NCBI GenBank assembly: GCA_020636575.1
Contig: JACJXP010000001.1
Coordinates: forward strand, 1,178,001-1,242,000
Reading direction: 5' to 3'
Source: Chitinophagales bacterium
Lineage (GTDB): Bacteria; Bacteroidota; Bacteroidia; Chitinophagales; Chitinophagaceae
DNA length: 64,000 nt
Shown: in pieces, positions 25,300 through 32,002 of the stretch
How the letters are laid out: every line of letters begins with the position of its first letter
Position numbering within the stretch: position 1 is the first letter of the stretch
The notes under the pieces: generated by a model
Told to the model about the DNA's origin: nothing
Database searches by the model: none
Seen by the model: the letters and a program-made list of their open reading frames with translations, nothing else
Position numbers and translations under genes: made by a program

Positions 25300-25812
25300 A
25301 TGAAACAGATTACTGCCCTTGCACTTGGATTATTGTTTTTTGCAACCGGACTGTTTGCACAGAAATATGCCATTATTGACACCCGGTATATATTGGATAA
25401 AATGCCGGAATATAAAACGGCCCAACAGCAACTGGATGGTGTGGCTGATACCTGGCAAAAAGAAATTGATACTAAACAAGCTACACTTGACAAGATGTAT
25501 AAGGACTATGAGGCTGAGCAAGTAATGCTTACCCAGGAATTACAGCAAAAAAGAGAGGACCAGCTCTTTAACCTTGAGAAAGAGTTACGGGATCTGCAGC
25601 GTCAAAGATTTGGTTTTGAGGGAGATCTGTTCAAGAAAAGGCAAGAGTTGATCAAGCCCATACAGGATAAGGTATATAATGCAATACAAAAGATTGCAGT
25701 ACAACGGGGCTATGATTTTGTATTAGATAAAAGTGAGGGAATTACCATTATCTTTGCCGACCCAAAACTGGATAAGAGCGAAGATGTTCTAAAAGAATTG
25801 GGTATCCGGTAA
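25300..25812 (+). CDS. OmpH/Skp-family periplasmic chaperone, copy 1
   Basis: ATG 25300 gives a 170-residue protein with a signal peptide ending LFAQ near residue 21 and the OmpH start KYAIIDTRYILDKMPEY. A long charged coiled coil follows, about residues 40-130 (LEKELRDLQRQRFGFEGDLF), and the family tail IQKIAVQRGYDFVLDKSEG. Skp proteins hold unfolded outer-membrane proteins in the periplasm. It starts 22 bp behind bamA and is the first of a tandem pair. Confidence 0.92.
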   Translation: MKQITALALGLLFFATGLFAQKYAIIDTRYILDKMPEYKTAQQQLDGVADTWQKEIDTKQATLDKMYKDYEAEQVMLTQELQQKREDQLFNLEKELRDLQRQRFGFEGDLFKKRQELIKPIQDKVYNAIQKIAVQRGYDFVLDKSEGITIIFADPKLDKSEDVLKELGIR

Positions 25813-25827
25813 TTGTTAAAAAAAATA

Positions 25828-25851
25828 AAAAGGGCAACGAATATCCCTTTT
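25828..25851 (+). terminator. Weak hairpin between the two ompH genes
   Basis: AAAAGGG (25828-25834) pairs with CCCTTTT (25845-25851). There is no long T tract, so it may act as an attenuator or mRNA-stability stem rather than a full terminator. Confidence 0.35.
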
Positions 25852-25883
25852 AGTGAATCTAATAAAGCAACAATAAAATAAAA

Positions 25884-26441
25884 ATGAAAAGAATCATTAC
25901 AGCAGTATTAGTAGCAACCGGCATCCTGATGTCGGGATTTGCCGAAGCACAAGTAAAGATCGGGTATGTCAGGATTGATGACATCGTATCCGTAATGCCT
26001 GAATTAGCGCAGGATAAAGTAAATATTGATACAGTTGGTCAGCAATTTGTTCGGGATTCTATTATGCCTGATATAGAATACAAACAGGAGGAGTACGCCA
26101 AGAAATTACAGGATTATGCCGATACCACGAAAGCTAAATCAGTTAGAGATATTATCCTCAAAGACCTGCAATCATTAAAACAACAATTGGATGGTGCAGA
26201 TCAATATATTCAACAGGTTTTTCAGTTCAAGCAACAGGAATTCTTAAGACCTTATTATGCTAAAGCAAGGGCTGCGATAGAAGCTGTAGCTAAAAAGAAA
26301 GGGTATACCCATATTATGTCAACAGATACATTTGTTGTTGCGCCGGAGGCCGATGATATTTCATTGGCTGTATTGGATGAGCTAAAGATCAAATTACCAC
26401 AAAGCAATACCGGAGCTGGTGCTAAGCCGGCCAATAAGTAA
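25884..26441 (+). CDS. OmpH/Skp-family periplasmic chaperone, copy 2
   Basis: A 185-residue paralogue of the preceding gene. It has a signal peptide ending AEAQ near residue 22, then KIGYVRIDDIVSVMPELAQD, a coiled coil of about 90 residues and EAVAKKKGYTHIMSTDTFVV. An Ala/Asn/Lys-rich tail closes it. Tandem ompH genes after bamA are usual in Bacteroidota; the two copies have diverged strongly, suggesting separate clients. A strong terminator follows at 26468-26496. Confidence 0.9.
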   Translation: MKRIITAVLVATGILMSGFAEAQVKIGYVRIDDIVSVMPELAQDKVNIDTVGQQFVRDSIMPDIEYKQEEYAKKLQDYADTTKAKSVRDIILKDLQSLKQQLDGADQYIQQVFQFKQQEFLRPYYAKARAAIEAVAKKKGYTHIMSTDTFVVAPEADDISLAVLDELKIKLPQSNTGAGAKPANK

Positions 26442-26467
26442 GAAAATAATTACTACATCATTTATAA

Positions 26468-26496
26468 CCCCGGCAATGCTGCCGGGGTTATTTTTG
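26468..26496 (+). terminator. Intrinsic terminator after ompH copy 2, overlapping a -7 match
   Basis: CCCCGGCA (26468-26475) pairs with TGCCGGGG (26480-26487), followed by TTATTTTTG. The T tract also contains TATTTTTG (26489-26496), a perfect TAnnTTTG element ending 4 bp before the murI ATG. Confidence 0.8.
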
Positions 26497-26500
26497 TAAT

Positions 26501-27325
26501 ATGAGTTCTCAGTATCCCATCGGAGTTTTTGATTCAGGTTATGGTGGCTTGACTGTTTTAAAAGAGATCGTCAAAAAAATGCCCCGTTATGATTATATCT
26601 ACCTGGGCGATAATGCCAGATCTCCGTATGGTAACCGTTCTTACGAAACAGTATACCACTATACATTGCAATGTGTGAAATGGTTTTTTGATCAGGGTTG
26701 CCCCCTCGTTATCCTGGCTTGTAACACAGCTTCGGCAAAAGCATTAAGAACTATACAGCAAAATGATCTGCCTGGAATAGATCCTGCTAAAAGAGTTTTG
26801 GGGGTAATAAGACCTACCGCAGAAATAATCGGTGATCTTTCCCAAACAGGTGAAGCAGGGGTGCTTGCCACAAATGGAACGGTAGCCTCCGAGTCATACC
26901 CCATGGAGATCGGGAAATTTTTTCCTGATTTAAAAATATACCAGGAAGCTTGCCCCATGTGGGTTCCGTTAATTGAGAATAATGAACATAATACAACAGG
27001 GGCTGACTTCTTTGTACAAAAAAACCTTCATTCTATTTTGAGTAAAGGACAATCAATAGATGTTTTGCTATTAGCATGCACACATTACCCTTTGCTGAGG
27101 GAAAAAATTGAAAACTATTTACCCCAGGGCGTAAAACTTATATCGCAGGGAGAAATTGTAGCCGAAAGCCTTGCAGATTATTTGCTTCGCCATCCTGAAA
27201 TAGAAGGAAAGTGCAGCAAGAATGGAAGAAGGGAGTTTTTTACAACTGATGCCACCGGCGATTTTGACAATCATGCCAGCATATTTTATGGTGAACAGAT
27301 ATCCTCTAAACATGTTGATCTATAA
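26501..27325 (+). CDS. murI: Glutamate racemase
   Basis: MurI interconverts L- and D-glutamate, giving the D-Glu of the peptidoglycan stem. The 274-residue protein has IGVFDSGYGGLTVLKEI with the conserved Asp-Ser pair, YLGDNARSPYG, the first catalytic cysteine in LACNTASAKAL and the second in LLACTHYPLL. Start ATG 26501 lies directly behind the terminator of the ompH gene. It closes the uppS-bamA-ompH-ompH-murI envelope group. Confidence 0.97.
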   Translation: MSSQYPIGVFDSGYGGLTVLKEIVKKMPRYDYIYLGDNARSPYGNRSYETVYHYTLQCVKWFFDQGCPLVILACNTASAKALRTIQQNDLPGIDPAKRVLGVIRPTAEIIGDLSQTGEAGVLATNGTVASESYPMEIGKFFPDLKIYQEACPMWVPLIENNEHNTTGADFFVQKNLHSILSKGQSIDVLLLACTHYPLLREKIENYLPQGVKLISQGEIVAESLADYLLRHPEIEGKCSKNGRREFFTTDATGDFDNHASIFYGEQISSKHVDL

Positions 27326-27364
27326 CATGTTATACTATAAGGCTTGGGAATCAATGCTTTTCTG

Positions 27365-27388
27365 AAAAGTCGAATATCATTCGGCTTT
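27365..27388 (+). terminator. Possible terminator after murI
   Basis: AAAGTCGAAT (27366-27375) pairs with ATTCGGCTTT (27379-27388) with one G-T pair. Only TTTG follows, so strength is doubtful. Confidence 0.4.
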
Positions 27389-27403
27389 GTGGTTACAATG
27401 CCT

Positions 27404-27411
27404 TACCTTTG
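27404..27411 (+). promoter_or_regulatory. -7 element before rpmH
   Basis: TACCTTTG is a perfect TAnnTTTG match, about 100 bp before rpmH. It leaves a structured 5' leader of roughly 95 nt. No clear -33. Confidence 0.4.
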
Positions 27412-27512
27412 CCGTCCTTTCACAAACCGGCAGATGTGGTGATCTGGCGGAAAACTGAATCCAGGACTGTTCTCCCGGTCCGTATTTCAAAAAGTGAAAA
27501 AGAGAAAATATT

Positions 27513-27668
27513 ATGAAACGTACATTTCAACCTCATCGTAAGCGCCGTAAAACAGTACATGGTTTTCGTAAGCGTATGCAAACAGCGAATGGCCGTAAAG
27601 TGTTGGCCAGCCGCCGTGCCAAAGGCCGTCACAAGCTGTCAGTTTCTGATGAGAGAAAATTAAAATAA
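27513..27668 (+). CDS. rpmH: 50S ribosomal protein L34
   Basis: A 51-residue, very basic protein: MKRTFQPHRKRRKTVHGFRK at the start, then TANGRKVLASRRAKGRHKL. This is the standard L34 pattern with a few extra C-terminal residues. It sits before rnpA and yidD as in most bacteria, although a strong terminator separates it from rnpA here. No dnaA or oriC is visible nearby. Confidence 0.97.
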   Translation: MKRTFQPHRKRRKTVHGFRKRMQTANGRKVLASRRAKGRHKLSVSDERKLK

Positions 27669-27705
27669 TCCGCCCCGATAAAACCGGATGGGTTTACTTA
27701 TTAAT

Positions 27706-27741
27706 AGCTCCCCGAAACATCGGGGGGCTGTTTTATTTTTG
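27706..27741 (+). terminator. Intrinsic terminator after rpmH, overlapping a -7 match
   Basis: AGCTCCCCGA (27706-27715) pairs with TCGGGGGGCT (27720-27729), followed by GTTTTATTTTTG. TATTTTTG (27734-27741) in the T tract is a perfect TAnnTTTG match 8 bp before the rnpA start. Confidence 0.8.
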
Positions 27742-27749
27742 TACCAATA

Positions 27750-28139
27750 ATGCCTGCAAAACAAACACTGGGAAAAGATCAAAGGCTTAAAAGCAGAAAA
27801 CGGATAGAAGCTATTTTTAAAGATGGCAAGAAATTTACTGTTTTTCCTTTCCGGATTTTTTTTCAGGCAGAAAAGACCGGAAAATCTGAATTGCAAATTG
27901 GTGTGGGAGTAAGCGGAAAATTTTTTAGAAAAGCGGTAGACAGAAACCGGATAAAACGATTGATAAAAGAATCCTGGCGGGTACAGATCGCTTCTTTGAA
28001 AGAGAAGTTGACATCTGAAGAAAGTAGCCTGTTTGTTTTTATTATTTATACTTCAGGTGAAATGTTATCTTATAAAGAAGTTCATAAAGGAGTTTTGACA
28101 GTCATTGCTAAACTTGAAGAAAAACTATCAAAGAGTTGA
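27750..28139 (+). CDS. rnpA: Ribonuclease P protein component
   Basis: RnpA is the protein subunit of RNase P, which matures tRNA 5' ends. The 129-residue basic protein has LKSRKRIEAIFKDGKKFTVFP and the RNR-box equivalent GKFFRKAVDRNRIKRLIKES. Position between rpmH and yidD confirms the call. The stop overlaps the yidD TTG start by a TTGA quartet, indicating translational coupling. Confidence 0.95.
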   Translation: MPAKQTLGKDQRLKSRKRIEAIFKDGKKFTVFPFRIFFQAEKTGKSELQIGVGVSGKFFRKAVDRNRIKRLIKESWRVQIASLKEKLTSEESSLFVFIIYTSGEMLSYKEVHKGVLTVIAKLEEKLSKS

Positions 28140-28366
28140 AAACATTCCTCCGCATATTGGGTTTGCCGTTCATTCTTTTGATCAAAATTTACCAGTTGAT
28201 CATTTCTCCGTGGATAGGCCCCAAATGCAGGTTTACTCCTACCTGCTCGCATTATGCAGCAGAAGCATTAAAAAAGTATGGGGTATTTAAGGGATTGTGG
28301 CTGGCAATAAAGAGGATCAGTAAGTGCCATCCGTGGGGTAGCAGTGGATATGACCCCGTACCATAA
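28136..28366 (+). CDS. yidD: Membrane protein insertion efficiency factor YidD
   Basis: A 76-residue membrane-associated protein with the YidD signature: LIKIYQLIISPWIGPKCRF, PTCSHYAAEALKKYG, GLWLAIKRISKCHPWG and a GYDPVP end. It helps YidC-dependent insertion of inner-membrane proteins. The start is TTG 28136 overlapping the rnpA stop; no ATG is available before the conserved region. It ends at a terminator shared with sodA. Confidence 0.95.
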   Translation: MKTFLRILGLPFILLIKIYQLIISPWIGPKCRFTPTCSHYAAEALKKYGVFKGLWLAIKRISKCHPWGSSGYDPVP

Positions 28367-28374
28367 TTAAGGCA

Positions 28375-28409
28375 TAAAAAAGGTAATCATGTAAATGACC
28401 ACCTTTTTT
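28375..28409. terminator. Bidirectional terminator between yidD and sodA
   Basis: AAAAAGGT (28376-28383) and ACCTTTTT (28401-28408) form a stem with T runs on both strands, serving the convergent yidD and sodA. Confidence 0.6.
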
Positions 28410-28426
28410 ATGTTAGCTATTTTTTA

Positions 28427-29020
28427 TTAAAACCTTTCGGCTACTTTATCCCAGCTCACAACATTCCAGAATGCAGCAAGGTAATCAGCCCTTTTGTTCT
28501 GGTATTTAAGATAATAAGCATGTTCCCATACATCTACACCAAGCAGAGGAGTCCCTTTTACTTCTGCAACATCCATCAATGGATTATCCTGGTTTGGAGT
28601 AGAAGTTACTTCCAGTTTTCCATCTTTAACGATCAGCCAGGCCCATCCGCTGCCAAAACGGGTCATTCCTGTAGCAGCAAATTTTTCTTTGAAAGCATCA
28701 AATGAACCAAAGGCATCATTAATAGCATCTGCCAGTTTTCCTGATGGACTTCCTCCTGCATTTGGAGCAAGACTTTCCCAGAAAAAGCTGTGATTCCAGT
28801 GACCGCCTCCGTTATTTCGAACGGCAGGTGAAATAGCCCCTGCAGATGCAACTAATTCTTCTAAAGATTTATTTTCATTATCTGTTCCTGCAATAGCCTT
28901 GTTCAGGTTGTCAACATAAGCCTGGTGGTGCTTACCATGATGTATTTGCATTGTTAAAGTGTCAATATGTGGTTCTAATGCGTCGTGAGCATATGGTAAT
29001 GCCGGTAATGTAAATGCCAT
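28427..29020 (-). CDS. sodA: Superoxide dismutase (Fe/Mn)
   Basis: A 197-residue iron/manganese superoxide dismutase. Metal ligands are visible in order: His in TMQIHHGKHHQAYVDNLN, His in GGHWNHSFFWESL, Asp and His in GVDVWEHAYYLKYQNKRADY. No signal peptide, so it protects the cytoplasm. Metal choice cannot be settled by eye; the symbol follows common usage in the phylum. A perfect -7 element (29064-29071) precedes it and a shared hairpin ends it. Confidence 0.95.
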   Translation of the reverse strand: MAFTLPALPYAHDALEPHIDTLTMQIHHGKHHQAYVDNLNKAIAGTDNENKSLEELVASAGAISPAVRNNGGGHWNHSFFWESLAPNAGGSPSGKLADAINDAFGSFDAFKEKFAATGMTRFGSGWAWLIVKDGKLEVTSTPNQDNPLMDVAEVKGTPLLGVDVWEHAYYLKYQNKRADYLAAFWNVVSWDKVAERF

Positions 29021-29063
29021 AACTTGAATTTATTTAAATGATTAACGTATTCTATAGGAATAA

Positions 29064-29071
29064 CAAAAGTA
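29064..29071 (-). promoter_or_regulatory. -7 element before sodA
   Basis: On the minus strand this reads TACTTTTG, a perfect TAnnTTTG match 43 bp before the sodA ATG. No -33 motif stands out. Confidence 0.4.
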
Positions 29072-29139
29072 AGAAGACAGAGTTTAAATATTTTGCGGAG
29101 AGAATGAATTGTTTCTTATTTCGAAAATACTTTAATGGC

Positions 29140-29577
29140 TTATCTCTTTTGTTTGAAGAAATCCTTCATTAGCTGGCCGCATTCATCTTTTAAAACGCCA
29201 TGAATCAAAACTGCTGATGGATGAAAGGCCCAGTTTGGTCCGGAAATTCTTTTGTAGCCATTCTTCTCATCGTCTGCACCATAAACGATCTTGCCGATCT
29301 TACTCCAGTAAGTAGCGCCGGCACACATCAGGCAGGGTTCGATGGTAACATAAAGAGTGGCTTCGGGCAGATATTTGGATCCTAGTTGATTAAAGGCTGA
29401 AGTGAGGGCAATCATTTCAGCATGAGCAGTAGGATCATTAAGTTTTTCGGTCATATTATGTCCTCTGGCAATGATCTTATCATTGATCACTACAACGGCA
29501 CCCACAGGCACTTCATCCTCTTCAAAGGCGATCTTGGCCTGCTTCAGGGCCTGCGTCATAAAGTATTCATCCGTCAT
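29140..29577 (-). CDS. tadA: tRNA-specific adenosine deaminase/nucleoside deaminase
   Basis: A 145-residue zinc deaminase with HAEMIALTSA (zinc His and proton-shuttle Glu) and PCLMCAGATYWSKIGKIVYG (two zinc cysteines). ATG 29577 gives the family start DEYFMTQALKQAKIAFEEDEVP. TadA converts A34 to inosine in tRNA-Arg; a guanine-deaminase role for this branch cannot be excluded. It is divergent from the aldehyde dehydrogenase gene 40 bp away. Confidence 0.85.
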   Translation of the reverse strand: MTDEYFMTQALKQAKIAFEEDEVPVGAVVVINDKIIARGHNMTEKLNDPTAHAEMIALTSAFNQLGSKYLPEATLYVTIEPCLMCAGATYWSKIGKIVYGADDEKNGYKRISGPNWAFHPSAVLIHGVLKDECGQLMKDFFKQKR

Positions 29578-29617
29578 GATGCACCTGTTTTGTTAACTTG
29601 AGATAAAATTAATCTTA

Positions 29618-30991
29618 ATGACAGATATAGCCAGACTGGCAACAATACAGGAGTATTTCAAAAGTGGAGCAACCCGGTCATATTCTTTCAGGAAGGAGCA
29701 ATTGGTAAATTTCAAAAATGTATTGATCAGGAATGAAAAGGAAATTTATGATGCTTTATATGCTGATCTCAAGAAAATCCCGGAAGAATCATGGTTTACT
29801 GAAAATGGATTGCTGATCCAGGAGATCAATTACATGCTGAAACGGTTGAAGGGATGGATGAAACCTATAAAAAAAGGAGCCAACCTGGTCAACTTTCCAT
29901 CCTCAGGATATCTTTATCCTTCTCCTTTAGGTGTAGTATTGGTAATAGGCCCCTGGAACTTTCCTCTTATGCTTGCTTTGCTACCCCTTGTAGGGGCTGT
30001 TGCCGCAGGAAATTGTGTAGTGCTGAAACCCAGTGAACATGCGCCTGCCACGGTGGATGTTCTCAAAAAGATCATTAAAGAAGCATTTGATGAAAAGCAT
30101 GTTATGCTGGTTGAAGGCAAGGGTTCAGAAATTGTACCGGCAATGATGAATAATTTCAGGTTTGATCATGTTTTTTATACAGGCAGCATCCCTGTTGGAA
30201 AAATAATATATCAACTCGCTGCGAAAGAAATGGTTCCGGTTACTTTGGAATTAGGAGGTAAGGGCCCCTGTATTGTAGAAAAGGATGCGAGCCTGAAAGT
30301 GGCGGCAAAACGAATTGCATTAGGGAAATTTTCCAATGCAGGTCAGATGTGTGTTTGCCCAGATTATTTATTGGTACATGCTGATATAAAAGATAAACTC
30401 ATTGAACTGATCAGGGAGAATATTAAAAAGTTCTACGGAGAAAATACAGAGGGTGCTTATGGATATTGTAAGATCATTAATGAGAACCGCTTTGATAAAT
30501 TGATCAGTTATTTGTCGCAAGGAGAGGTAATTGCTGGCGGTAGCCATAATAGGGAACAACTATTTATTGCTCCGGCAATTTTAGATAATGTATCATTGGA
30601 TTCGCCACTGATGCAAGAGGAGATCTTTGGTCCCATACTTCCTGTATTTACATTTAGGGATAAGGGAGAAGCGCTGAAAATTATTCATCGTAATCCCGAA
30701 CCACTTTCATTTTATGTATTTACCAACAGTAAACAAAAAGAAAAAGAATGGATCGAAGCAGTACAGTTCGGAGCAGGTTGCGTAAATAATACGGCTTTGC
30801 ATTTTACGAATCCGCATCTTCCTTTCGGGGGCATTGGGCAAAGTGGCATTGGTTCTTATCACGGGAAAAAGACATTTGAAACATTTACTCATTGGAAAGC
30901 GATGATGAGAACACCGGTTTGGTTTGATCCATCTATCAAATATCCCCCCCTGAAAGGGAGGCTTGGATTATTAAAACGATTGATGCGATAA
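29618..30991 (+). CDS. Aldehyde dehydrogenase, class 3 type
   Basis: A 457-residue NAD(P)-dependent aldehyde dehydrogenase. It has the class-3 short N-terminus, GVVLVIGPWNFPLMLALLPL, the active-site glutamate in VTLELGGKGPCIV, the catalytic cysteine in NAGQMCVCPDYLL and EEIFGPILPVF. The C-terminus HLPFGGIGQSGIGSYHGKKTFETF and a basic tail resemble membrane-associated fatty-aldehyde dehydrogenases. The likely substrate is a medium or long chain aldehyde (inference). It stands alone between tadA and the peroxidase gene. Confidence 0.93.
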   Translation: MTDIARLATIQEYFKSGATRSYSFRKEQLVNFKNVLIRNEKEIYDALYADLKKIPEESWFTENGLLIQEINYMLKRLKGWMKPIKKGANLVNFPSSGYLYPSPLGVVLVIGPWNFPLMLALLPLVGAVAAGNCVVLKPSEHAPATVDVLKKIIKEAFDEKHVMLVEGKGSEIVPAMMNNFRFDHVFYTGSIPVGKIIYQLAAKEMVPVTLELGGKGPCIVEKDASLKVAAKRIALGKFSNAGQMCVCPDYLLVHADIKDKLIELIRENIKKFYGENTEGAYGYCKIINENRFDKLISYLSQGEVIAGGSHNREQLFIAPAILDNVSLDSPLMQEEIFGPILPVFTFRDKGEALKIIHRNPEPLSFYVFTNSKQKEKEWIEAVQFGAGCVNNTALHFTNPHLPFGGIGQSGIGSYHGKKTFETFTHWKAMMRTPVWFDPSIKYPPLKGRLGLLKRLMR

Positions 30992-31024
30992 TAAACCATT
31001 GTATCCCTTTATTGTTTAAAGATT

Positions 31025-31615
31025 ATGGCGATGAGAAGAAAAATTCTAAAATTTTTTTATCCTGTACTAATGTGGATTCAAAATAAAATTAACAGGGGAA
31101 CAAAGAGATTATCAGGAAAAGATAAAACTCCCTCGGTGTCGTTTTATGCACTATTTGCTGCTATGAATAGCGGACATACTTTGGAGTTCAACAAGTTTAG
31201 AGGTAAAAAAGTATTATTGGTAAATACGGCCAGCGATTGCGGATACACTCATCAATACCAGCAATTGCAGGAACTTTATGAACAGTATAAAGATCGTTTG
31301 GTAGTTCTTGCATTCCCGGCCAATGATTTTAAAGAACAGGAAAAAGGTACAGATGCAGAAATAGCAGAGTTTTGCATGAAGAATTATTATATCAGTTTTA
31401 CCCTTATGAAAAAATCAGCTGTAAAAAGAATACCTGATCAAAACCTGGTTTACCAGTGGTTGACGGATCCGGAACAAAATGGCTGGTGCTCCCAGCAACC
31501 CGAATGGAATTTTTCAAAATACCTGGTGAATGAAGAAGGTGTATTGATGAATTATTTTGGCCCATCTGTTTCGCCACTGGATAATGAAATTATTGCTGCA
31601 ATTACAAACAACTGA
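31025..31615 (+). CDS. Glutathione peroxidase-family thiol peroxidase
   Basis: A 196-residue protein with an N-terminal hydrophobic or basic stretch and then the glutathione peroxidase fold: VLLVNTASDCGYTHQYQQLQ with the peroxidatic residue as cysteine (not selenocysteine), LAFPANDFKEQEKGTDAEI, and the conserved WNFSKYLVNEEG. Gln and Trp of the tetrad are present. Bacterial members usually use thioredoxin. The N-terminal 35 residues may be a membrane anchor. A small membrane protein gene follows 28 bp downstream. Confidence 0.9.
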   Translation: MAMRRKILKFFYPVLMWIQNKINRGTKRLSGKDKTPSVSFYALFAAMNSGHTLEFNKFRGKKVLLVNTASDCGYTHQYQQLQELYEQYKDRLVVLAFPANDFKEQEKGTDAEIAEFCMKNYYISFTLMKKSAVKRIPDQNLVYQWLTDPEQNGWCSQQPEWNFSKYLVNEEGVLMNYFGPSVSPLDNEIIAAITNN

Positions 31616-31643
31616 TCGATCAACTATCAAAAAAATAAACTGT

Positions 31644-31889
31644 ATGACATATAATGATCTTATAGGCACAATTGGTGTTGGGTTGATATTAGTCGCCTAT
31701 TTTCTTGCCACAGAAAAATTAATAAAAGCTGATGGTAAATCTTATTTCGTAATGAATGTGGTAGGTGCCGGATTGGCCTGCTATGCTTCTTTGCTGATCA
31801 ATTACTGGCCATTTGTGATACTGGAGGCCACCTGGATGCTGGTGTCAATTTACGGGTTGATGAAGGCAATGAAAATTAAAATGACCTGA
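31644..31889 (+). CDS. Small membrane protein, CBU_0592-like family
   Basis: An 81-residue protein with three hydrophobic segments: IGTIGVGLILVAYFLAT, FVMNVVGAGLACYASLLI and WPFVILEATWMLVSIYGL. The pattern matches the short CBU_0592-type family seen in many bacteria; function is unknown. ATG 31644 is chosen because the upstream extension has no coding character. Spacing suggests co-transcription with the peroxidase gene. Confidence 0.7.
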   Translation: MTYNDLIGTIGVGLILVAYFLATEKLIKADGKSYFVMNVVGAGLACYASLLINYWPFVILEATWMLVSIYGLMKAMKIKMT

Positions 31890-31934
31890 TATCAGAATTA
31901 TCAATGAAAATTTAATTTTCTAAGTGAATACACT

Positions 31935-31942
31935 TAGTTTTG
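31935..31942 (+). promoter_or_regulatory. -7 element before the Gly-rich T9SS gene
   Basis: TAGTTTTG is a perfect TAnnTTTG match, with TTTA (31911-31914) 20 bp upstream as a weak -33. The ATG follows 60 bp downstream at 32003. Confidence 0.5.
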
Positions 31943-32002
31943 CGCCTTAACTAAATGATCCTCGAAGGTTAATCAGCAAAAAATTAAATACCTGATTTCG
32001 GC

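Noticed and set aside
27412..27512. Riboswitch or L34 autoregulatory leader before rpmH
   Set aside because: The leader has small stems (CAGAT/ATCTG) but no known consensus; not enough to call.
30940..30966. C/G-rich stretch resembling the psd hairpin repeat
   Set aside because: It lies within the coding end of the aldehyde dehydrogenase (KYPPLKGRLG) and is explained by it.
31025..31615. Possible selenoprotein peroxidase
   Set aside because: The active-site codon is a normal cysteine (DCGYTHQY); no in-frame TGA is present.
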